Position numbers and translations under genes: made by a program. The notes beneath the pieces are model-generated. The model was not told the DNA's origin. It made no database searches and saw only the letters and a program-made list of their open reading frames with translations. Below are positions 45,683 to 56,106 of a stretch of 64,000 nucleotides of DNA, one piece after another; position 1 is the stretch's first letter; every line of letters begins with the position of its first letter. Source of the stretch: Nocardioides sp. GY 10127 (GTDB taxonomy: Bacteria > Actinomycetota > Actinomycetes > Propionibacteriales > Nocardioidaceae); the NCBI RefSeq assembly GCF_004919085.1, contig NZ_STGL01000003.1, positions 1 through 64,000 on the forward strand. Reading direction: 5' to 3'.

Positions 45683-47368
45683 TCACACGGCACCGCCGAC
45701 CTCCGTCTCCTCGGCGTCGGCCTCCGCGAGCACCTCCTCGACGTAGGCCCGGGCCCGGTCGTCGGGCAGGCGCATCCGGTAGGCCATCACGTAGACGACC
45801 GCGGAGAGCGCGCCGATGAGGAGGAAGGACGTGACGAAGCCGAGCTTCATCAGGTTGCCGGTCGCGGGCTCGGGGTAGCTGCCGAGGAACGAGATCACCG
45901 TGAGCCCGACCAGCCACGGGACGACCCAGAGACCGCTGCGCGCGTCCAGGTTCTTGCCCTTGAGCTGACCGACTGCCGCGAAGACCGCGAGCAGGACGAA
46001 GCCGATCAGCACGGCGATCATCAGCTTCCACACCGTCGTCCAGCCGCTCCAGTAGACGATCAGGTTGGAGCCCCAGAAGGCCAGGAACGGGATGACGTGG
46101 CCGCCGGGCAGGCGGAACGGGCGCTCGGCGTCCGGCACCTGCTTGCGCAGGGCCGCCAGCACCAGCGGGCCCGAGGCGAAGGACAGGACGGTCGCCGAGG
46201 TGATGAAGCCGACCAGCTGCTGCCACGACGGGAACGGGAGCAGCGCGACGAGGCCCACGACGAAGGCGATGAGCAGACCGATCATCGGCACGCCGCGGGA
46301 GTTCGTCCGGCCGAGGGCCGACGGGGCGTTGCCGTTCTTGGCCATCGCGTAGGTGATGCGCGCGGTGACGGTGGTGTAGATCAGGCCGGTGTCACCGGGC
46401 GAGATGATCGCGTCGGCGTACAGGACGACGGCCAGCCAGGTGAGGCCGAGGGCGGTCGCGACCGCGGCGAGCGGGCCGAAGTCGTTGGCGAAGGACAGGC
46501 TGGCCCAGGAGCCGGAGTCCGCGAGCGTGCTCGGGTCGAGCGAACCGATGAACGCGACCTGCAGGGCGACGTAGATGACCGCGGTGATGAGGACCGAGCC
46601 GATGACGGCGAGCGGCACGTTGCGCCGGGGGTTGTCGGTCTCGCCGGCCAGCTCGATGCCCTGGCGGAAGCCGAGGTAGGAGAAGACGATGCCGCTGGTG
46701 GCCACCGCGGTGAACACGCCGTGCCAGCCGCTCGGCTTGAACCCGTGGGAGGTGAAGTTGTCGCCGTGGAAGGCGGTGACGAGGAACGCCACGATCACCA
46801 GCAGGATGACGACGAGCTTCCAGCCGACGAGCACGTTGTTGATGCGGGCGAACCAGCGCACGCCGACGGCGTTGACGACCACGAACACGCCCATCAGCAC
46901 CACCGCGGCGGCGTAGCCGAGGGCCGTCAGCGTGTAGACGGTCGAGCCGTTGACGGTGTTCTCGCTGGTGAACGGGGCGTACCGGGTGCCGTACTGGAGC
47001 GCCGCCGCGACCTCGATGGGTGCGGTCGTCGAGACGGCCACCCACGTGATCCACCCGGAGGCGAAGCTGGCGAGGTTGCCGAAGCTCATGTGTGGGAAGC
47101 GGACCACTCCGCCGGAGAGCGGGTACATCGTGCCCAGCTCGGCGTAGACGAGGGCGAGCAGCAGGATGAGGAGACCGCCGAGCAGCCAGCTGACGATGGC
47201 GGCGGGGCCGGCGGTCTGGGCGGCATTCAGGGCACCGAACAGCCAGCCGGAGCCGATGATCGAGCCCACGCTGGCGAACAGCAGGCCGACCACGCCGACG
47301 TGACGCTTGAGGCCCGGGTTCTCGGACGGCGCCGGCGTGGCGGCGCGGGGGGAGGTGTCTGTGGCCAT
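45683..47368 (-). CDS. APC-family amino acid permease
   Basis: 561-aa secondary transporter with about 13-14 membrane helices. First helices carry GLLFASVGSIIGSGWLFG, the substrate-binding unwound TM1 motif of APC carriers; also VYAELGTMYPLSGGVVRFPH, and GFRQGIELAGETDNPRRNVP in TM6. Extended C-terminus ending in an acidic helix. Resembles the aspartate/amino acid:proton symporter branch, but substrate is not determinable. Start ATG 47368 lacks an SD and has AACCAT 6 nt upstream. Single gene between tmsA and the ybeY operon. Confidence 0.9.
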   Translation of the reverse strand: MATDTSPRAATPAPSENPGLKRHVGVVGLLFASVGSIIGSGWLFGALNAAQTAGPAAIVSWLLGGLLILLLALVYAELGTMYPLSGGVVRFPHMSFGNLASFASGWITWVAVSTTAPIEVAAALQYGTRYAPFTSENTVNGSTVYTLTALGYAAAVVLMGVFVVVNAVGVRWFARINNVLVGWKLVVILLVIVAFLVTAFHGDNFTSHGFKPSGWHGVFTAVATSGIVFSYLGFRQGIELAGETDNPRRNVPLAVIGSVLITAVIYVALQVAFIGSLDPSTLADSGSWASLSFANDFGPLAAVATALGLTWLAVVLYADAIISPGDTGLIYTTVTARITYAMAKNGNAPSALGRTNSRGVPMIGLLIAFVVGLVALLPFPSWQQLVGFITSATVLSFASGPLVLAALRKQVPDAERPFRLPGGHVIPFLAFWGSNLIVYWSGWTTVWKLMIAVLIGFVLLAVFAAVGQLKGKNLDARSGLWVVPWLVGLTVISFLGSYPEPATGNLMKLGFVTSFLLIGALSAVVYVMAYRMRLPDDRARAYVEEVLAEADAEETEVGGAV

Positions 47369-47481
47369 GTCCGCATGGTTGACGCCCGCAACTGCCGAGA
47401 AACTCACCCCTTCGGTGGTGTGGATCACCGTGGCCGCGTGGCAGGGGCCACGCGGTCGGACCCGCACCCGGGGAGGCGCGC

Positions 47482-47847
47482 TCAGCTGAGGAAGGTGGCG
47501 CCCAGCGTGCCGCGCGCGTCGCCGTGGTGGACGGGGACGCCGGCGCCGGCGAACTCCGCGACCGCGGCCAGGTCGGCCTCCGCGACGTCCTCGCCGCCGA
47601 GGACGACGACGGCCTCGAGCCCGGCGGAGCCGGACGCCACGGCCATCGCGACGCAGACGCCGACGGCCGAGACCGCCAGGGACGGCAGCGCGACGGTGGC
47701 GGCGGCGTAGGTGCGGCCGTCGGAGTCGCGGACGGCCGCGCCCTGCGCGGCCTGCGTCCGGGCGCGGGTCGCGCGCGCCAGCGTCACCAGCTTCTTGTCC
47801 TCGGCCTCCAGCGTCGCCGGCGGCTCCTGCCGGGTGCGCTCACTCAT
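47482..47847 (-). CDS. cytidine-deaminase-like protein without zinc motifs
   Basis: 121-aa protein in the position normally annotated as cytidine deaminase in actinobacteria (between CorC and era). The general pattern is there (KKLVTLARATRARTQAAQGA, AAVRDSDGRTYAAATVALPS, LAVSAVGVCVAMAVASG, LEAVVVLGG) but the catalytic HAE/CAE and PCxxC zinc motifs are missing, so deaminase activity is unlikely. ATG 47847 overlaps the end of the CBS/CorC gene by 8 nt, so it is translationally coupled. Role unknown, perhaps structural or in ribosome-linked processes like its neighbours. Confidence 0.72.
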   Translation of the reverse strand: MSERTRQEPPATLEAEDKKLVTLARATRARTQAAQGAAVRDSDGRTYAAATVALPSLAVSAVGVCVAMAVASGSAGLEAVVVLGGEDVAEADLAAVAEFAGAGVPVHHGDARGTLGATFLS

Positions 47848-49132
47848 CCTCGTCGTCCTCCTCGTCGTCGGGCCCGAGGACGGTGATGAGCACCGTCCCG
47901 AGCTTGTTGCGTCGTCCCGCCGTCTCCTCCGCGAGGAAGCGCAGCCCGTGCGCCTGCACGTGGGAGCCGGGGATGGGCACCAGGCCCAGGTGCTTGGCCA
48001 TGAGGCCGCCGACAGAGTCGACGTCCTCCTCCTCGACGGGCACGCCGAGCAGCTCCTCCAGGTCGTCGACCGGGTACCGGCTCGGCACCCGGACGACACC
48101 CTCGCCGAGGGCCTGCACGGCCTCCTCCTCGGCGTCGTACTCGTCGGTGATCTCCCCGACGATCTCCTCGAGGATGTCCTCGATCGTCACCAGGCCCGCC
48201 GTGCCGCCGTACTCGTCGACCACCACGGCCACGTGCTGGCGACGCGCCTGCATCTCCTTGAGCAGGTCGTCGACCGGCTTGGAGTCCGGCACGAAGTACG
48301 GGGCCCGCATGACCTCCTCGACCCGCTGCGTCAGCTCGACGTCCGGGGCCTCGAAGTCGCGGCGGACGACGTCCTTGAGGTAGGCGACGCCGACCACGTG
48401 GTCGAGGTTGTCGTCGATCACCGGGAGCCGGGAGAAGCCGCTGCGCAGGCAGAGCGACAGCGTCTGGCGCAGGTTCTTGTAGCGCTCGACGTAGACGACG
48501 TCGTTGCGCGGCACCATCACCTCGCGCACCATCGTGTCACCCAGCTCGAAGACGGAGTGGATCATCCGTCGTTCCTCGGACTCGATCACCGAGGACGCCT
48601 CCGCCAGGTCGACCAGCTCGCGCAGCTCGGTCTCCGTCGAGAACGGTCCCTGGCGGAACCCCCGGCCCGGGGTGAGGCCGTTGCCGACCGCGATCAGCAG
48701 GGCCGGGAGCGGCCCGAGCACGCGGGTGAGGAAGGTGACCGGGCCGGCCGAGAGCAGGGCGACCGTCTCGGAGTGCTGGCGTCCGACCGTGCGGGGGGCC
48801 ACCCCGACGAAGACGAACGAGACCACGACCATGATGCCGATCGCGGTCAGCACGCTGGCCCACCACGACCCGGCGTACAGCGCGTCCACCTGGAGCGCGA
48901 CGAGCACGATGGCCGAGACCTCGCACAGCATCCGCAGCAGGAGCGCGGTGTTGAGGTAGCGGGCCGGGTCGTCGAGCATCCGCACCAGCAGCCGGGCGCC
49001 GGCCCGCTCCTCGTCGGCGAGCTCCTCCGCGCGGGCGCGGCTGAACGACGAGAGGGCGGCGTCGGCGGCGGAGAAGACGCCCGCGAGCAGGACGAGCACG
49101 GCCGCCGTCACCAGCAGCCACACGTGGCTCAT
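47840..49132 (-). CDS. CNNM/CorC-type transporter-associated protein (DUF21-CBS-CorC_HlyC)
   Basis: 430-aa membrane protein. DUF21/CNNM domain with about four hydrophobic segments (1-145; FSAADAALSSFSRARAEEL is the family start), a CBS pair about 195-330 (VMVPRNDVVYV, GFSRLPVID, VAYLKDVVR, GGTAGLVTIEDILEEIVGEI), and a C-terminal CorC_HlyC domain (about 345-415) with a highly acidic end DDEEDDEDE. Members are linked to Mg2+ efflux/homeostasis. Conserved gene order with ybeY and phoH. ATG start 10 nt after the ybeY stop. Confidence 0.92.
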   Translation of the reverse strand: MSHVWLLVTAAVLVLLAGVFSAADAALSSFSRARAEELADEERAGARLLVRMLDDPARYLNTALLLRMLCEVSAIVLVALQVDALYAGSWWASVLTAIGIMVVVSFVFVGVAPRTVGRQHSETVALLSAGPVTFLTRVLGPLPALLIAVGNGLTPGRGFRQGPFSTETELRELVDLAEASSVIESEERRMIHSVFELGDTMVREVMVPRNDVVYVERYKNLRQTLSLCLRSGFSRLPVIDDNLDHVVGVAYLKDVVRRDFEAPDVELTQRVEEVMRAPYFVPDSKPVDDLLKEMQARRQHVAVVVDEYGGTAGLVTIEDILEEIVGEITDEYDAEEEAVQALGEGVVRVPSRYPVDDLEELLGVPVEEEDVDSVGGLMAKHLGLVPIPGSHVQAHGLRFLAEETAGRRNKLGTVLITVLGPDDEEDDEDE

Positions 49133-49142
49133 GGGGGTGGGT

Positions 49143-49600
49143 TCACCCCTCCTGGGGCCGCGTGCGCCAGCGGCCCAGCAGCTGGTCCTGGAGCCCGAAC
49201 ATCACCTTGTGCTCCTCGGGCTCCGCGTGGTCGTAGCCGAGGAGGTGGAGGATGCCGTGGGTCGTGAGCAGCTCGATCTCGGCCAGCGTCCCGTGCCCGG
49301 CGGTCTCGCCCTGGCGCTCGGCGACGACCGGGCACAGCACCAGGTCGCCGAGCACGCCCTCCTCGGGCTCCTCGTCGGCCAGGCCGGGCCGCAGCTCGTC
49401 CATGGGGAAGGCGAGGACGTCGGTCGGCCCCTCCTTCTCCATCCACTGCTCGTTCAGCTCGGCGATGGTCGGCTCGTCCACGGCGCGGATGCAGAGCTCC
49501 GCCTCCGGGTGGACGCGCATGGCGTCCATGACGAAGCGGGCCAGCCGGGCCAGGTGGGTGACGTCCAGGCCCTGGCCTGACTCGTCGAGGACCTCGATGC

Positions 49601-49604
<4 letters not shown>
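49143..49604 (-). CDS. ybeY: endoribonuclease YbeY
   Basis: 153-aa single-strand-specific, zinc-dependent endoribonuclease needed for 16S rRNA 3' maturation and ribosome quality control. The metal site is complete: HGILHLLGYDH with His116, His120 and His126. GPTDVLAFPMDE and LGDLVLCP are also family signatures. ATG overlaps the phoH stop (ATGA), giving the usual phoH-ybeY coupling. Confidence 0.96.
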
Positions 49605-50683
<1,079 letters not shown>

Positions 50684-50858
50684 GGATGCCCCGCGTCGGG
50701 GCGCCTTTCGTCTGGTGTGCGGGTCTGGCCCCGGGTGCAACGCACCGGGGCCGCGATGCCTTCCATGCTACGGCGACGGGTCACGGCCGGGCACAGCGGT
50801 TTCCACCCCTGGGGGGTCAGGACGAGGTCAGGGCGGGGGCACGGCTGCCGGTGGGGGG

Positions 50859-50891
50859 GGGACGCGGGCGGGACGCGGGCGGGACGCGGGC
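50859..50891 (+). repeat. 11-bp tandem repeat (3 copies) after a G9 run
   Basis: Three perfect copies of GGGACGCGGGC, preceded by a run of nine G (50853-50861). Intergenic, between the divergent phoH and the 93-aa gene; the dense GGG runs could form a quadruplex. Confidence 0.9.
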
Positions 50892-50931
50892 GCGGCACGC
50901 GGATGCAACGTCGGCGCCCTACCGTGGGCCC

Positions 50932-51213
50932 ATGCCTCCCGGGAGCGACGTGCGCGACTGGCTCGAGGAGGACCCGGACGACGACGACACCGAGCCGTCC
51001 TGGTTCCCCGGCCACGGCCTGCCCGAGCACGCCCGGCAGCAGGGCCTGACGCACCACACGCAGGAGGGCGCCCTCCTGGACTTCGCGGGGCGGTTGGACC
51101 CGGCCAAGCCGTTCCACCGGGCCGTGGCGTGGGTGCTGCTCGCGGTGTTCTGCTTCCCGGTGCTCGTCTCGCTGGTCCGCGTCGTGGCCGCGCTCGCCTT
51201 CCCGTACCGCTGA
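50932..51213 (+). CDS. small single-span membrane protein
   Basis: 93-aa protein: acidic N-terminus (DWLEEDPDDDDTEPSWFPG), a soluble stretch rich in His/Gln, and one C-terminal hydrophobic helix (about 66-88, AVAWVLLAVFCFPVLVSLVRVV) with a short FPYR end, so a tail-anchored topology. Not recognised. ATG with TACCGT (50920-50925) exactly 6 nt upstream and no SD, supporting leaderless expression and that this is a real gene. Confidence 0.68.
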   Translation: MPPGSDVRDWLEEDPDDDDTEPSWFPGHGLPEHARQQGLTHHTQEGALLDFAGRLDPAKPFHRAVAWVLLAVFCFPVLVSLVRVVAALAFPYR

Positions 51214-51267
51214 GCCCCTCACGCCGACCATGCACGCCGCGTCCGGGCGCAGGGCCCGCGCCGCGGC

Positions 51268-51606
51268 TCAGCCGGGCGGCCAGCCGAGGTCGCGACCGGC
51301 CAGCACGTGCAGGTGCGTGTGGAAGACGGTCTGCCCCGCCCCGGCGCCCGTGTTGAAGACCAGCCGGTAGTCGTCGGGGTACCCGGCAGCGGTCGCCACG
51401 GCGGCGGCCGTGCTCACGAGCTCGGCCAGCGTCGCGGGCTCGCCCGCAGCGAGCTCGGCCGCATTAGCGAAGTGCGTGCGGGGCACCACGAGCGCGTGCA
51501 GCGGGGCCTGGGGGCTGATGTCGCTGAAGGCGACGGTGTGCTCGGTGACGTGCAGCGTCGTCGCCGGGACGTCGCCGGCCACGATCGCGCAGAAGAGGCA
51601 GTCCAC
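51268..51606 (-). CDS. HIT-family nucleotide-binding hydrolase
   Basis: 112-aa histidine-triad protein (Hint type) hydrolysing nucleoside phosphoramidates or acyl-AMP. N-terminal CLFCAIVAGDVPA, SPQAPLHALVVPRTH, and the triad VFHTHLHVLAGRDLGWPPG with His96, His98, His100. GTG 51606 gives the canonical VDCLFC start; CAGGAT is 6 nt upstream. A HIT gene next to phoH is common in actinobacteria. Confidence 0.93.
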   Translation of the reverse strand: MDCLFCAIVAGDVPATTLHVTEHTVAFSDISPQAPLHALVVPRTHFANAAELAAGEPATLAELVSTAAAVATAAGYPDDYRLVFNTGAGAGQTVFHTHLHVLAGRDLGWPPG

Positions 51607-51796
51607 CCGCCCATCCTGGCACGGCGAGGACGCGGGGCCCCGCCGTGGAGCGCCACCGGTGAGCGACGCCGTGCACCCGGCACGCAACCGATCCCGGCCG
51701 ACGCGCGTCCCACCTGCACTCCCCCGGCGCGTCCTGCCCGTGCGGCGGTCCGGCTGCGGGGAGTCTTGACCGGTGAGCACAGACGGAGGCACCCCC

Positions 51797-52795
51797 ATGA
51801 CGAGCAGCGACGAGTCCCCCCGCGGGCACCGCCCCGACGAGCGCCCCCGCGGCGTCCGGCGCGGCCTCGCCGTCCTCGCGCTCGGCGGCCTCGCCGTGTC
51901 GGGCTTCGCCGCCTGCGTGGACGACTCCTCGACCACCGCCACCGACACCGCCACCACCGCGGCCGCCGCCACCACGTCCGCGGACGCGGCCACGAGCGGG
52001 AGCGCCTCCGCGACCCCGACCACCGGGTCGACCACGGCCGCCGCTGAGGCGAGCAAGGCCTCCGACAGCGCGGCCGGGGAGACCAGCGCCGCCGCCGTCT
52101 ACTGGGTGGGCTCCACCCCGCAGGGCGACCGGCTCTACCGCGAGTTCGAGTCCGTGACCGGAGAGCCGGCGGCCGCGGCCGTCCAGGAGCTGCTGACCGG
52201 CACCCCGGCCGACCCGGACTACCGCTCCCCCTTCGACGCCGGCACGGTCTCCGGCGTCAGCGACGACGGCTCCACCATCACGGTGACCCTGGCAGACGAC
52301 GCGCTGTCGGCCCGCCCGTCCGGCACGTCGGCGAAGGCGGCGAGGCTCGCCGTCCAGGCTGTCGTCTACACCGTGCAGGGGGCTCTCCAGGAGCGGCTCC
52401 CGGTGGTCGTGCAGGACGGCTCGGGCGCGACCACGCTCTACGGGGTCGACACCGCGGGCGGCGTGAGCGAGGGCGCCCAGGCGAGCACGCTGGCGCTGGT
52501 CAACCTCACCACGCCCAGCGAGGGGGCCACCCTGAGCGGCACCACCCTCTCGCTCACCGGCGTGGCCAACGCCTACGAGGCCACGGTCCCGTGGGCGATC
52601 ACCGACGCGGACGGGGACACCGTGCTCGACGGCTTCGTCACCGCCGACGGCTGGGGCGACAAGCTCTACCCGTTCAGCAAGGACCTGGACGTCTCCTCGC
52701 TGCCGGCCGGGACCTACACGGTCGAGGTCGCCAGCAACGGCGGCGAGGGCGAGACGGCCCCGACCACCGACACCCGGACCTTCACGATCGGCTGA
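51797..52795 (+). CDS. GerMN/Gmad2-domain lipoprotein
   Basis: 332 aa. Signal peptide with lipobox GFAAC, a long Thr/Ala/Ser linker (about 45-95), a GerMN domain (about 100-205; VYWVGSTPQGDRLYREF, VQELLTGTPADPDYRSPF, ARLAVQAVVYTVQGAL), and a C-terminal Gmad2 immunoglobulin-like domain (VNLTTPSEGATLSG ... PWAITDADGDTV, LPAGTYTVEVASNGG). Such proteins are surface lipoproteins of Gram-positives thought to bind or organise envelope components. ATG 51797 has GGAGG 7 nt upstream and is preferred to GTG 51773. Confidence 0.88.
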   Translation: MTSSDESPRGHRPDERPRGVRRGLAVLALGGLAVSGFAACVDDSSTTATDTATTAAAATTSADAATSGSASATPTTGSTTAAAEASKASDSAAGETSAAAVYWVGSTPQGDRLYREFESVTGEPAAAAVQELLTGTPADPDYRSPFDAGTVSGVSDDGSTITVTLADDALSARPSGTSAKAARLAVQAVVYTVQGALQERLPVVVQDGSGATTLYGVDTAGGVSEGAQASTLALVNLTTPSEGATLSGTTLSLTGVANAYEATVPWAITDADGDTVLDGFVTADGWGDKLYPFSKDLDVSSLPAGTYTVEVASNGGEGETAPTTDTRTFTIG

Positions 52796-52823
52796 CGCAC
52801 GACACCCGCGCGCGCCGGGCCGG

Positions 52824-53567
52824 TCAGCCGCCCCAGCGCGCGGTGCGCGCGAGGAGCGCCGCGCAGGCGGCCAGGCCCGCGGTCGACGTCCGGAGCACCT
52901 CGCTGCCCAGCAGGACGGCGCGGGCGCCCGCGGCCTCGAGCGCAGCGACCTCGGAGGCGGTGAGGCCCCCCTCCGGGCCCACGACGACGGCGATGCTGCC
53001 CGACTCCGGCACAGGCACGGATGCGAGCGGCTGCGTGGCCTCCTCGTGCAGCACCAGCACCAGGTCGTGCTCCGCCACGAGGGCGAGGACGTCGGCGGTG
53101 CTCGCCAGGGTGTCGACCACCGGGTGCCAGGGCCGGCGCGCCTGCTTGGCCGCCTCGCGGGCGGTCGCCGCCCACTTGGCGTGCGACTTGACCGCCCGCT
53201 CCCCCTTCCACACCGCCACGCAGCGCTCGGCCGCCCAGGGCACGACCCGGGCGACCCCGACCTCGGTGAGCACCTCGACGGCGAGCTCCCCGCGGTCGCC
53301 CTTGGGCAGGGCCTGGACGACGGTGAGCGAGGGGCTCGGCTCCGGGTGGTCGCGCAGCTCCTCCACCGTCACGCTGAAGGCGCGCTTGCCCGTGCTGGCG
53401 ACCGGCCCGGTCGCCGTGCGGCCACGCCCGTCGGTGAGCACGACGCGCTCGCCCACGGCCAGGCGGCGCACGGCGACGGCGTGGTGCGCCTCGTCCCCCT
53501 CGACCGCGACGACGGAGCCGACGCCCTCGTCGGCGAGGCTCGGGACCAGGTGCACGGGCAGGCTCAC
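52824..53567 (-). CDS. rsmE: 16S rRNA m3U1498 methyltransferase
   Basis: 247-aa SPOUT methyltransferase modifying U1498 of 16S rRNA. N-terminal PUA-like domain (GDEAHHAVAVRRLAVGERVV), then the trefoil-knot domain: LTVVQALPKGDRGELAVEVL, EVGVARVVPW, AAREAAKQARRPWHP-like segment, AVVVGPEGGLTASEV and VLLGSEVLRTSTAGLAA. Follows dnaJ on the same strand (40 bp), a conserved heat-shock/translation grouping. GTG start with GAGGA 7-8 nt upstream. Confidence 0.95.
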   Translation of the reverse strand: MSLPVHLVPSLADEGVGSVVAVEGDEAHHAVAVRRLAVGERVVLTDGRGRTATGPVASTGKRAFSVTVEELRDHPEPSPSLTVVQALPKGDRGELAVEVLTEVGVARVVPWAAERCVAVWKGERAVKSHAKWAATAREAAKQARRPWHPVVDTLASTADVLALVAEHDLVLVLHEEATQPLASVPVPESGSIAVVVGPEGGLTASEVAALEAAGARAVLLGSEVLRTSTAGLAACAALLARTARWGG

Positions 53568-53607
53568 GGTCGTCCTCGCTCGGTCTCGGGTGGGCGGTGC
53601 AGGGGGC

Positions 53608-54789
53608 TCAGTGGCTGTTGAACGCGTCGCGCAGGCGCCCGAACACGGACCCCTTCGCGCCGGGCTTCACGGTGCCGGACGGCGCCTCCTCGCCGCGCAG
53701 GGCGGCGAGCTCGCGGAGGAGCTCCTCCTGCCTGGCGTCGAGCTTGGTCGGCGTGTCCACCGCGATGGTCACGACGAGGTCGCCGCGGCCGCCGCGCAGG
53801 CCCGGGACGCCGCGCCCGCGCAGCACCTGCTGGGTGCCGGACTGGGTGCCCGGCCGCACGTCGATCTCGACCTCGGTCTCCAGGTCGGTGACCGGCTCGC
53901 GGTCGTCCGGGACCACGTCCGCCTCGAGCGTCGGCAGCGTGATCGCGGTGCCCAGCGCGGCCGCCGTCATCGGGAGGCTCACCGTGCAGTGCAGGTCCGT
54001 GCCCTCGCGGGTGAACGTGGGGTGCGCGGCGACGTGGATCTCCACGTACAGGTCGCCCGCCGGGCCGCCGCCCGGGCCGACCTCGCCCTGCTCGCTGAGC
54101 TGGACCCGCGTCCCGGTGTCGACACCGGCGGGGATCTTGATCGTGAGCGTGCGACGCGAGCGCACGCGCCCGTCGCCGGCGCACTCGCGGCAGGGATCGG
54201 CGATGATCGTGCCGAAGCCGCGGCAGGCCGCGCAGGGGCGCAGGGTGCGGACCTCGCCGAGGAACGAGCGCTGCACGTGCGCGACCTCGCCGGCCCCGCG
54301 GCAGGTCTCGCAGGGCACCGGGTGCGTGCCCGGGGCCGCGCCCTCGCCGGAGCAGGTGCCGCAGAGGACGGCGGTGTCGACCGTGATCTCGCGGCGGGTG
54401 CCGAAGGCCGCCTCGGCGAGGCTGGCCTCGAGCCGGATGAGCGCGTCCTGCCCGCGGCGCATGCGCGGGCGCGGGCCGCGACCCTGGGCCTGCCCGGCGC
54501 CGCCGAAGAAGGCGTCCATGATGTCAGTGAAGGAGAACCCCTGGGCCCCGGCGCCGCCGAAGCCACCGCCGGAGGAGAACGGGTCCCCACCGCGGTCGTA
54601 GTGGGCGCGCTTGTCCGGGTCGGAGAGGACCTCGTAGGCCCGGCTGACCTCGCCGAACTTCTCCTTGGCCTCCGGGTCGGGGTTCACGTCCGGGTGGTAC
54701 TTGCGCGCCATCCGCCGGTACGCCTTCTTGATGGCGTCCGAGTCGGCGTCGCGGGAGACCCCGAGGGTCTCGTACAGGTCCTGGGCCAC
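53608..54789 (-). CDS. dnaJ: molecular chaperone DnaJ
   Basis: 393-aa type I Hsp40 co-chaperone. J-domain with HPD at 32-34, Gly/Phe-rich region ([14 protein letters not shown]), four zinc-binding repeats [32 protein letters not shown] (about 143-208), and C-terminal substrate domains. Adjacent to hrcA as in the actinobacterial dnaJ2-hrcA group (the dnaK-linked dnaJ1 would be elsewhere). GTG start with a duplicated GAAGGAACAC upstream. The CIRCE element before hrcA probably controls the hrcA-dnaJ unit. Confidence 0.96.
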   Translation of the reverse strand: MAQDLYETLGVSRDADSDAIKKAYRRMARKYHPDVNPDPEAKEKFGEVSRAYEVLSDPDKRAHYDRGGDPFSSGGGFGGAGAQGFSFTDIMDAFFGGAGQAQGRGPRPRMRRGQDALIRLEASLAEAAFGTRREITVDTAVLCGTCSGEGAAPGTHPVPCETCRGAGEVAHVQRSFLGEVRTLRPCAACRGFGTIIADPCRECAGDGRVRSRRTLTIKIPAGVDTGTRVQLSEQGEVGPGGGPAGDLYVEIHVAAHPTFTREGTDLHCTVSLPMTAAALGTAITLPTLEADVVPDDREPVTDLETEVEIDVRPGTQSGTQQVLRGRGVPGLRGGRGDLVVTIAVDTPTKLDARQEELLRELAALRGEEAPSGTVKPGAKGSVFGRLRDAFNSH

Positions 54790-54868
54790 GGTGTTCCTTC
54801 GTGTTCCTTCGCTGGGTGTGCGTGCAGTGCAGTGGTGCGGTGGTGCCCCGGCTGCCGGGGCGGGGGGG

Positions 54869-55927
54869 TCAGCTCTCGTCGAGGATGCGCGAGACGTAGC
54901 CCGCGACGGCCCGGACGGCGGCCATGGTGCTCGGGTAGTCCATCCGGGTCGGCCCCACGATGCCGAGCGAGGCCAGCGCCCCGCCGCCGGGGCCGTAGCC
55001 GGTGGACACGACGCTGGTGGAGGCGAGCTGCTCGTAGGGGCCCTCGGCGCCGATGCGCACGGTCACCAGACCGCCCGAGCCGGCCTCGCCGATGAGCTTG
55101 AGGAGGACGACGTGCTCCTCGAGCGCCTCCAGGAGCGGGCGGACGGCGGTGTCGAAGCTGTCCCCGAAGCGGGCCAGGTTCGCCGCGCCGCCCACGGCCA
55201 CCCGCTGGTCGGAGCGCTCGTCGCTCATCGCCTCCAGCAGGACGTCGACGACGGCCGCCACGGTGCGCGGGTCCGCTCCCGGGACGACCGAGGGGGCGCC
55301 CGGGGGCAGCTCCTCGGGGTCGGGGGCGAGCTCGCCGAGCGCCGCCATCGCCTCGGCGATCCGCTGCCCGACGGCGGCGAGCAGCACCCGGCTGCGCAGG
55401 GCGGCGAGCGCGTCGTCGCCGAGCGGCACGGGGACCTCGACGATCCGCTGCTCGACCCGTCCGGAGGAGAGGATGAGGACCGCGAGCATGCGCTCGGGCC
55501 CGAGGACGACGAGCTCGACGTGGCGGACGGTCGACCCCGAGAGCGTGGGGTACTGGACGACGGCCACCTGCCGGGTCAGCTGGGAGAGCAGCCGCACGGA
55601 GCGCTGCACGACGTCGTCGATGTCCACCGCCCCGTCGAGGAAGGTGGTGATCGCCCGCCGCTCGGCCGAGCTGAGCGGCTTGACGGTGGTGAGCCGGTCG
55701 ACGAAGAGCCGGTAGCCCTTGTCGGTGGGGATGCGGCCGGCGCTCGTGTGGGGCTGGGCGATGTAGCCCTCGTCCTCGAGCGCGGCCATGTCGTTGCGGA
55801 CGGTGGCCGGGGAGACCCCGAGCCCGTGCCGCTCGACGAGCGCCTTGGAGCCGACCGGCTCCTCGGTGGCGACGTAGTCCTCGACGATGGCGCGCAGCAC
55901 GGCGAGCCGTCGCTCCTCCTGGATCAC
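54869..55927 (-). CDS. hrcA: heat-inducible transcription repressor HrcA
   Basis: 352-aa repressor of class I heat-shock genes. N-terminal winged helix ([54 protein letters not shown]), then the dimer/inserted domains ending [22 protein letters not shown] 55927 begins the conserved [13 protein letters not shown] and has GGAGG 5 nt upstream; the extra upstream open frame would run through the CIRCE operator. Autoregulated through CIRCE at 55948-55974. Confidence 0.96.
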   Translation of the reverse strand: MIQEERRLAVLRAIVEDYVATEEPVGSKALVERHGLGVSPATVRNDMAALEDEGYIAQPHTSAGRIPTDKGYRLFVDRLTTVKPLSSAERRAITTFLDGAVDIDDVVQRSVRLLSQLTRQVAVVQYPTLSGSTVRHVELVVLGPERMLAVLILSSGRVEQRIVEVPVPLGDDALAALRSRVLLAAVGQRIAEAMAALGELAPDPEELPPGAPSVVPGADPRTVAAVVDVLLEAMSDERSDQRVAVGGAANLARFGDSFDTAVRPLLEALEEHVVLLKLIGEAGSGGLVTVRIGAEGPYEQLASTSVVSTGYGPGGGALASLGIVGPTRMDYPSTMAAVRAVAGYVSRILDES

Positions 55928-55947
55928 CCGTGCCTCCCTCTCCTCGC

Positions 55948-55974
55948 CTGGCACTCCCGAACGTCGAGTGCCAA
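55948..55974. promoter_or_regulatory. CIRCE operator (HrcA-binding)
   Basis: CTGGCACTC-N9-GAGTGCCAA, with 9-bp arms matching at 8 positions and the standard 9-nt spacer; consensus is TTAGCACTC-N9-GAGTGCTAA. On the minus strand a -10-like TAGTCT lies just upstream, so transcription of hrcA would start inside the operator. Confidence 0.92.
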
Positions 55975-56106
55975 GACTACTAGCCGGGGCACGGGCGCGC
56001 TCCTCGCCCGCGCGGGCGGGGTGGGCGAGCACCTGGACGGGCCGGGGTGCCGGAGCGCGCGTGACGGACGTCCCTGGAAGACCGCCACACCGTCGGTTAG
56101 GCTGCA

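Noticed and set aside
51773..51775. GTG 51773 as start of the GerMN lipoprotein
   Set aside because: ATG 51797 has GGAGG at 7 nt; the earlier start has neither an SD nor a -10 at leaderless distance.
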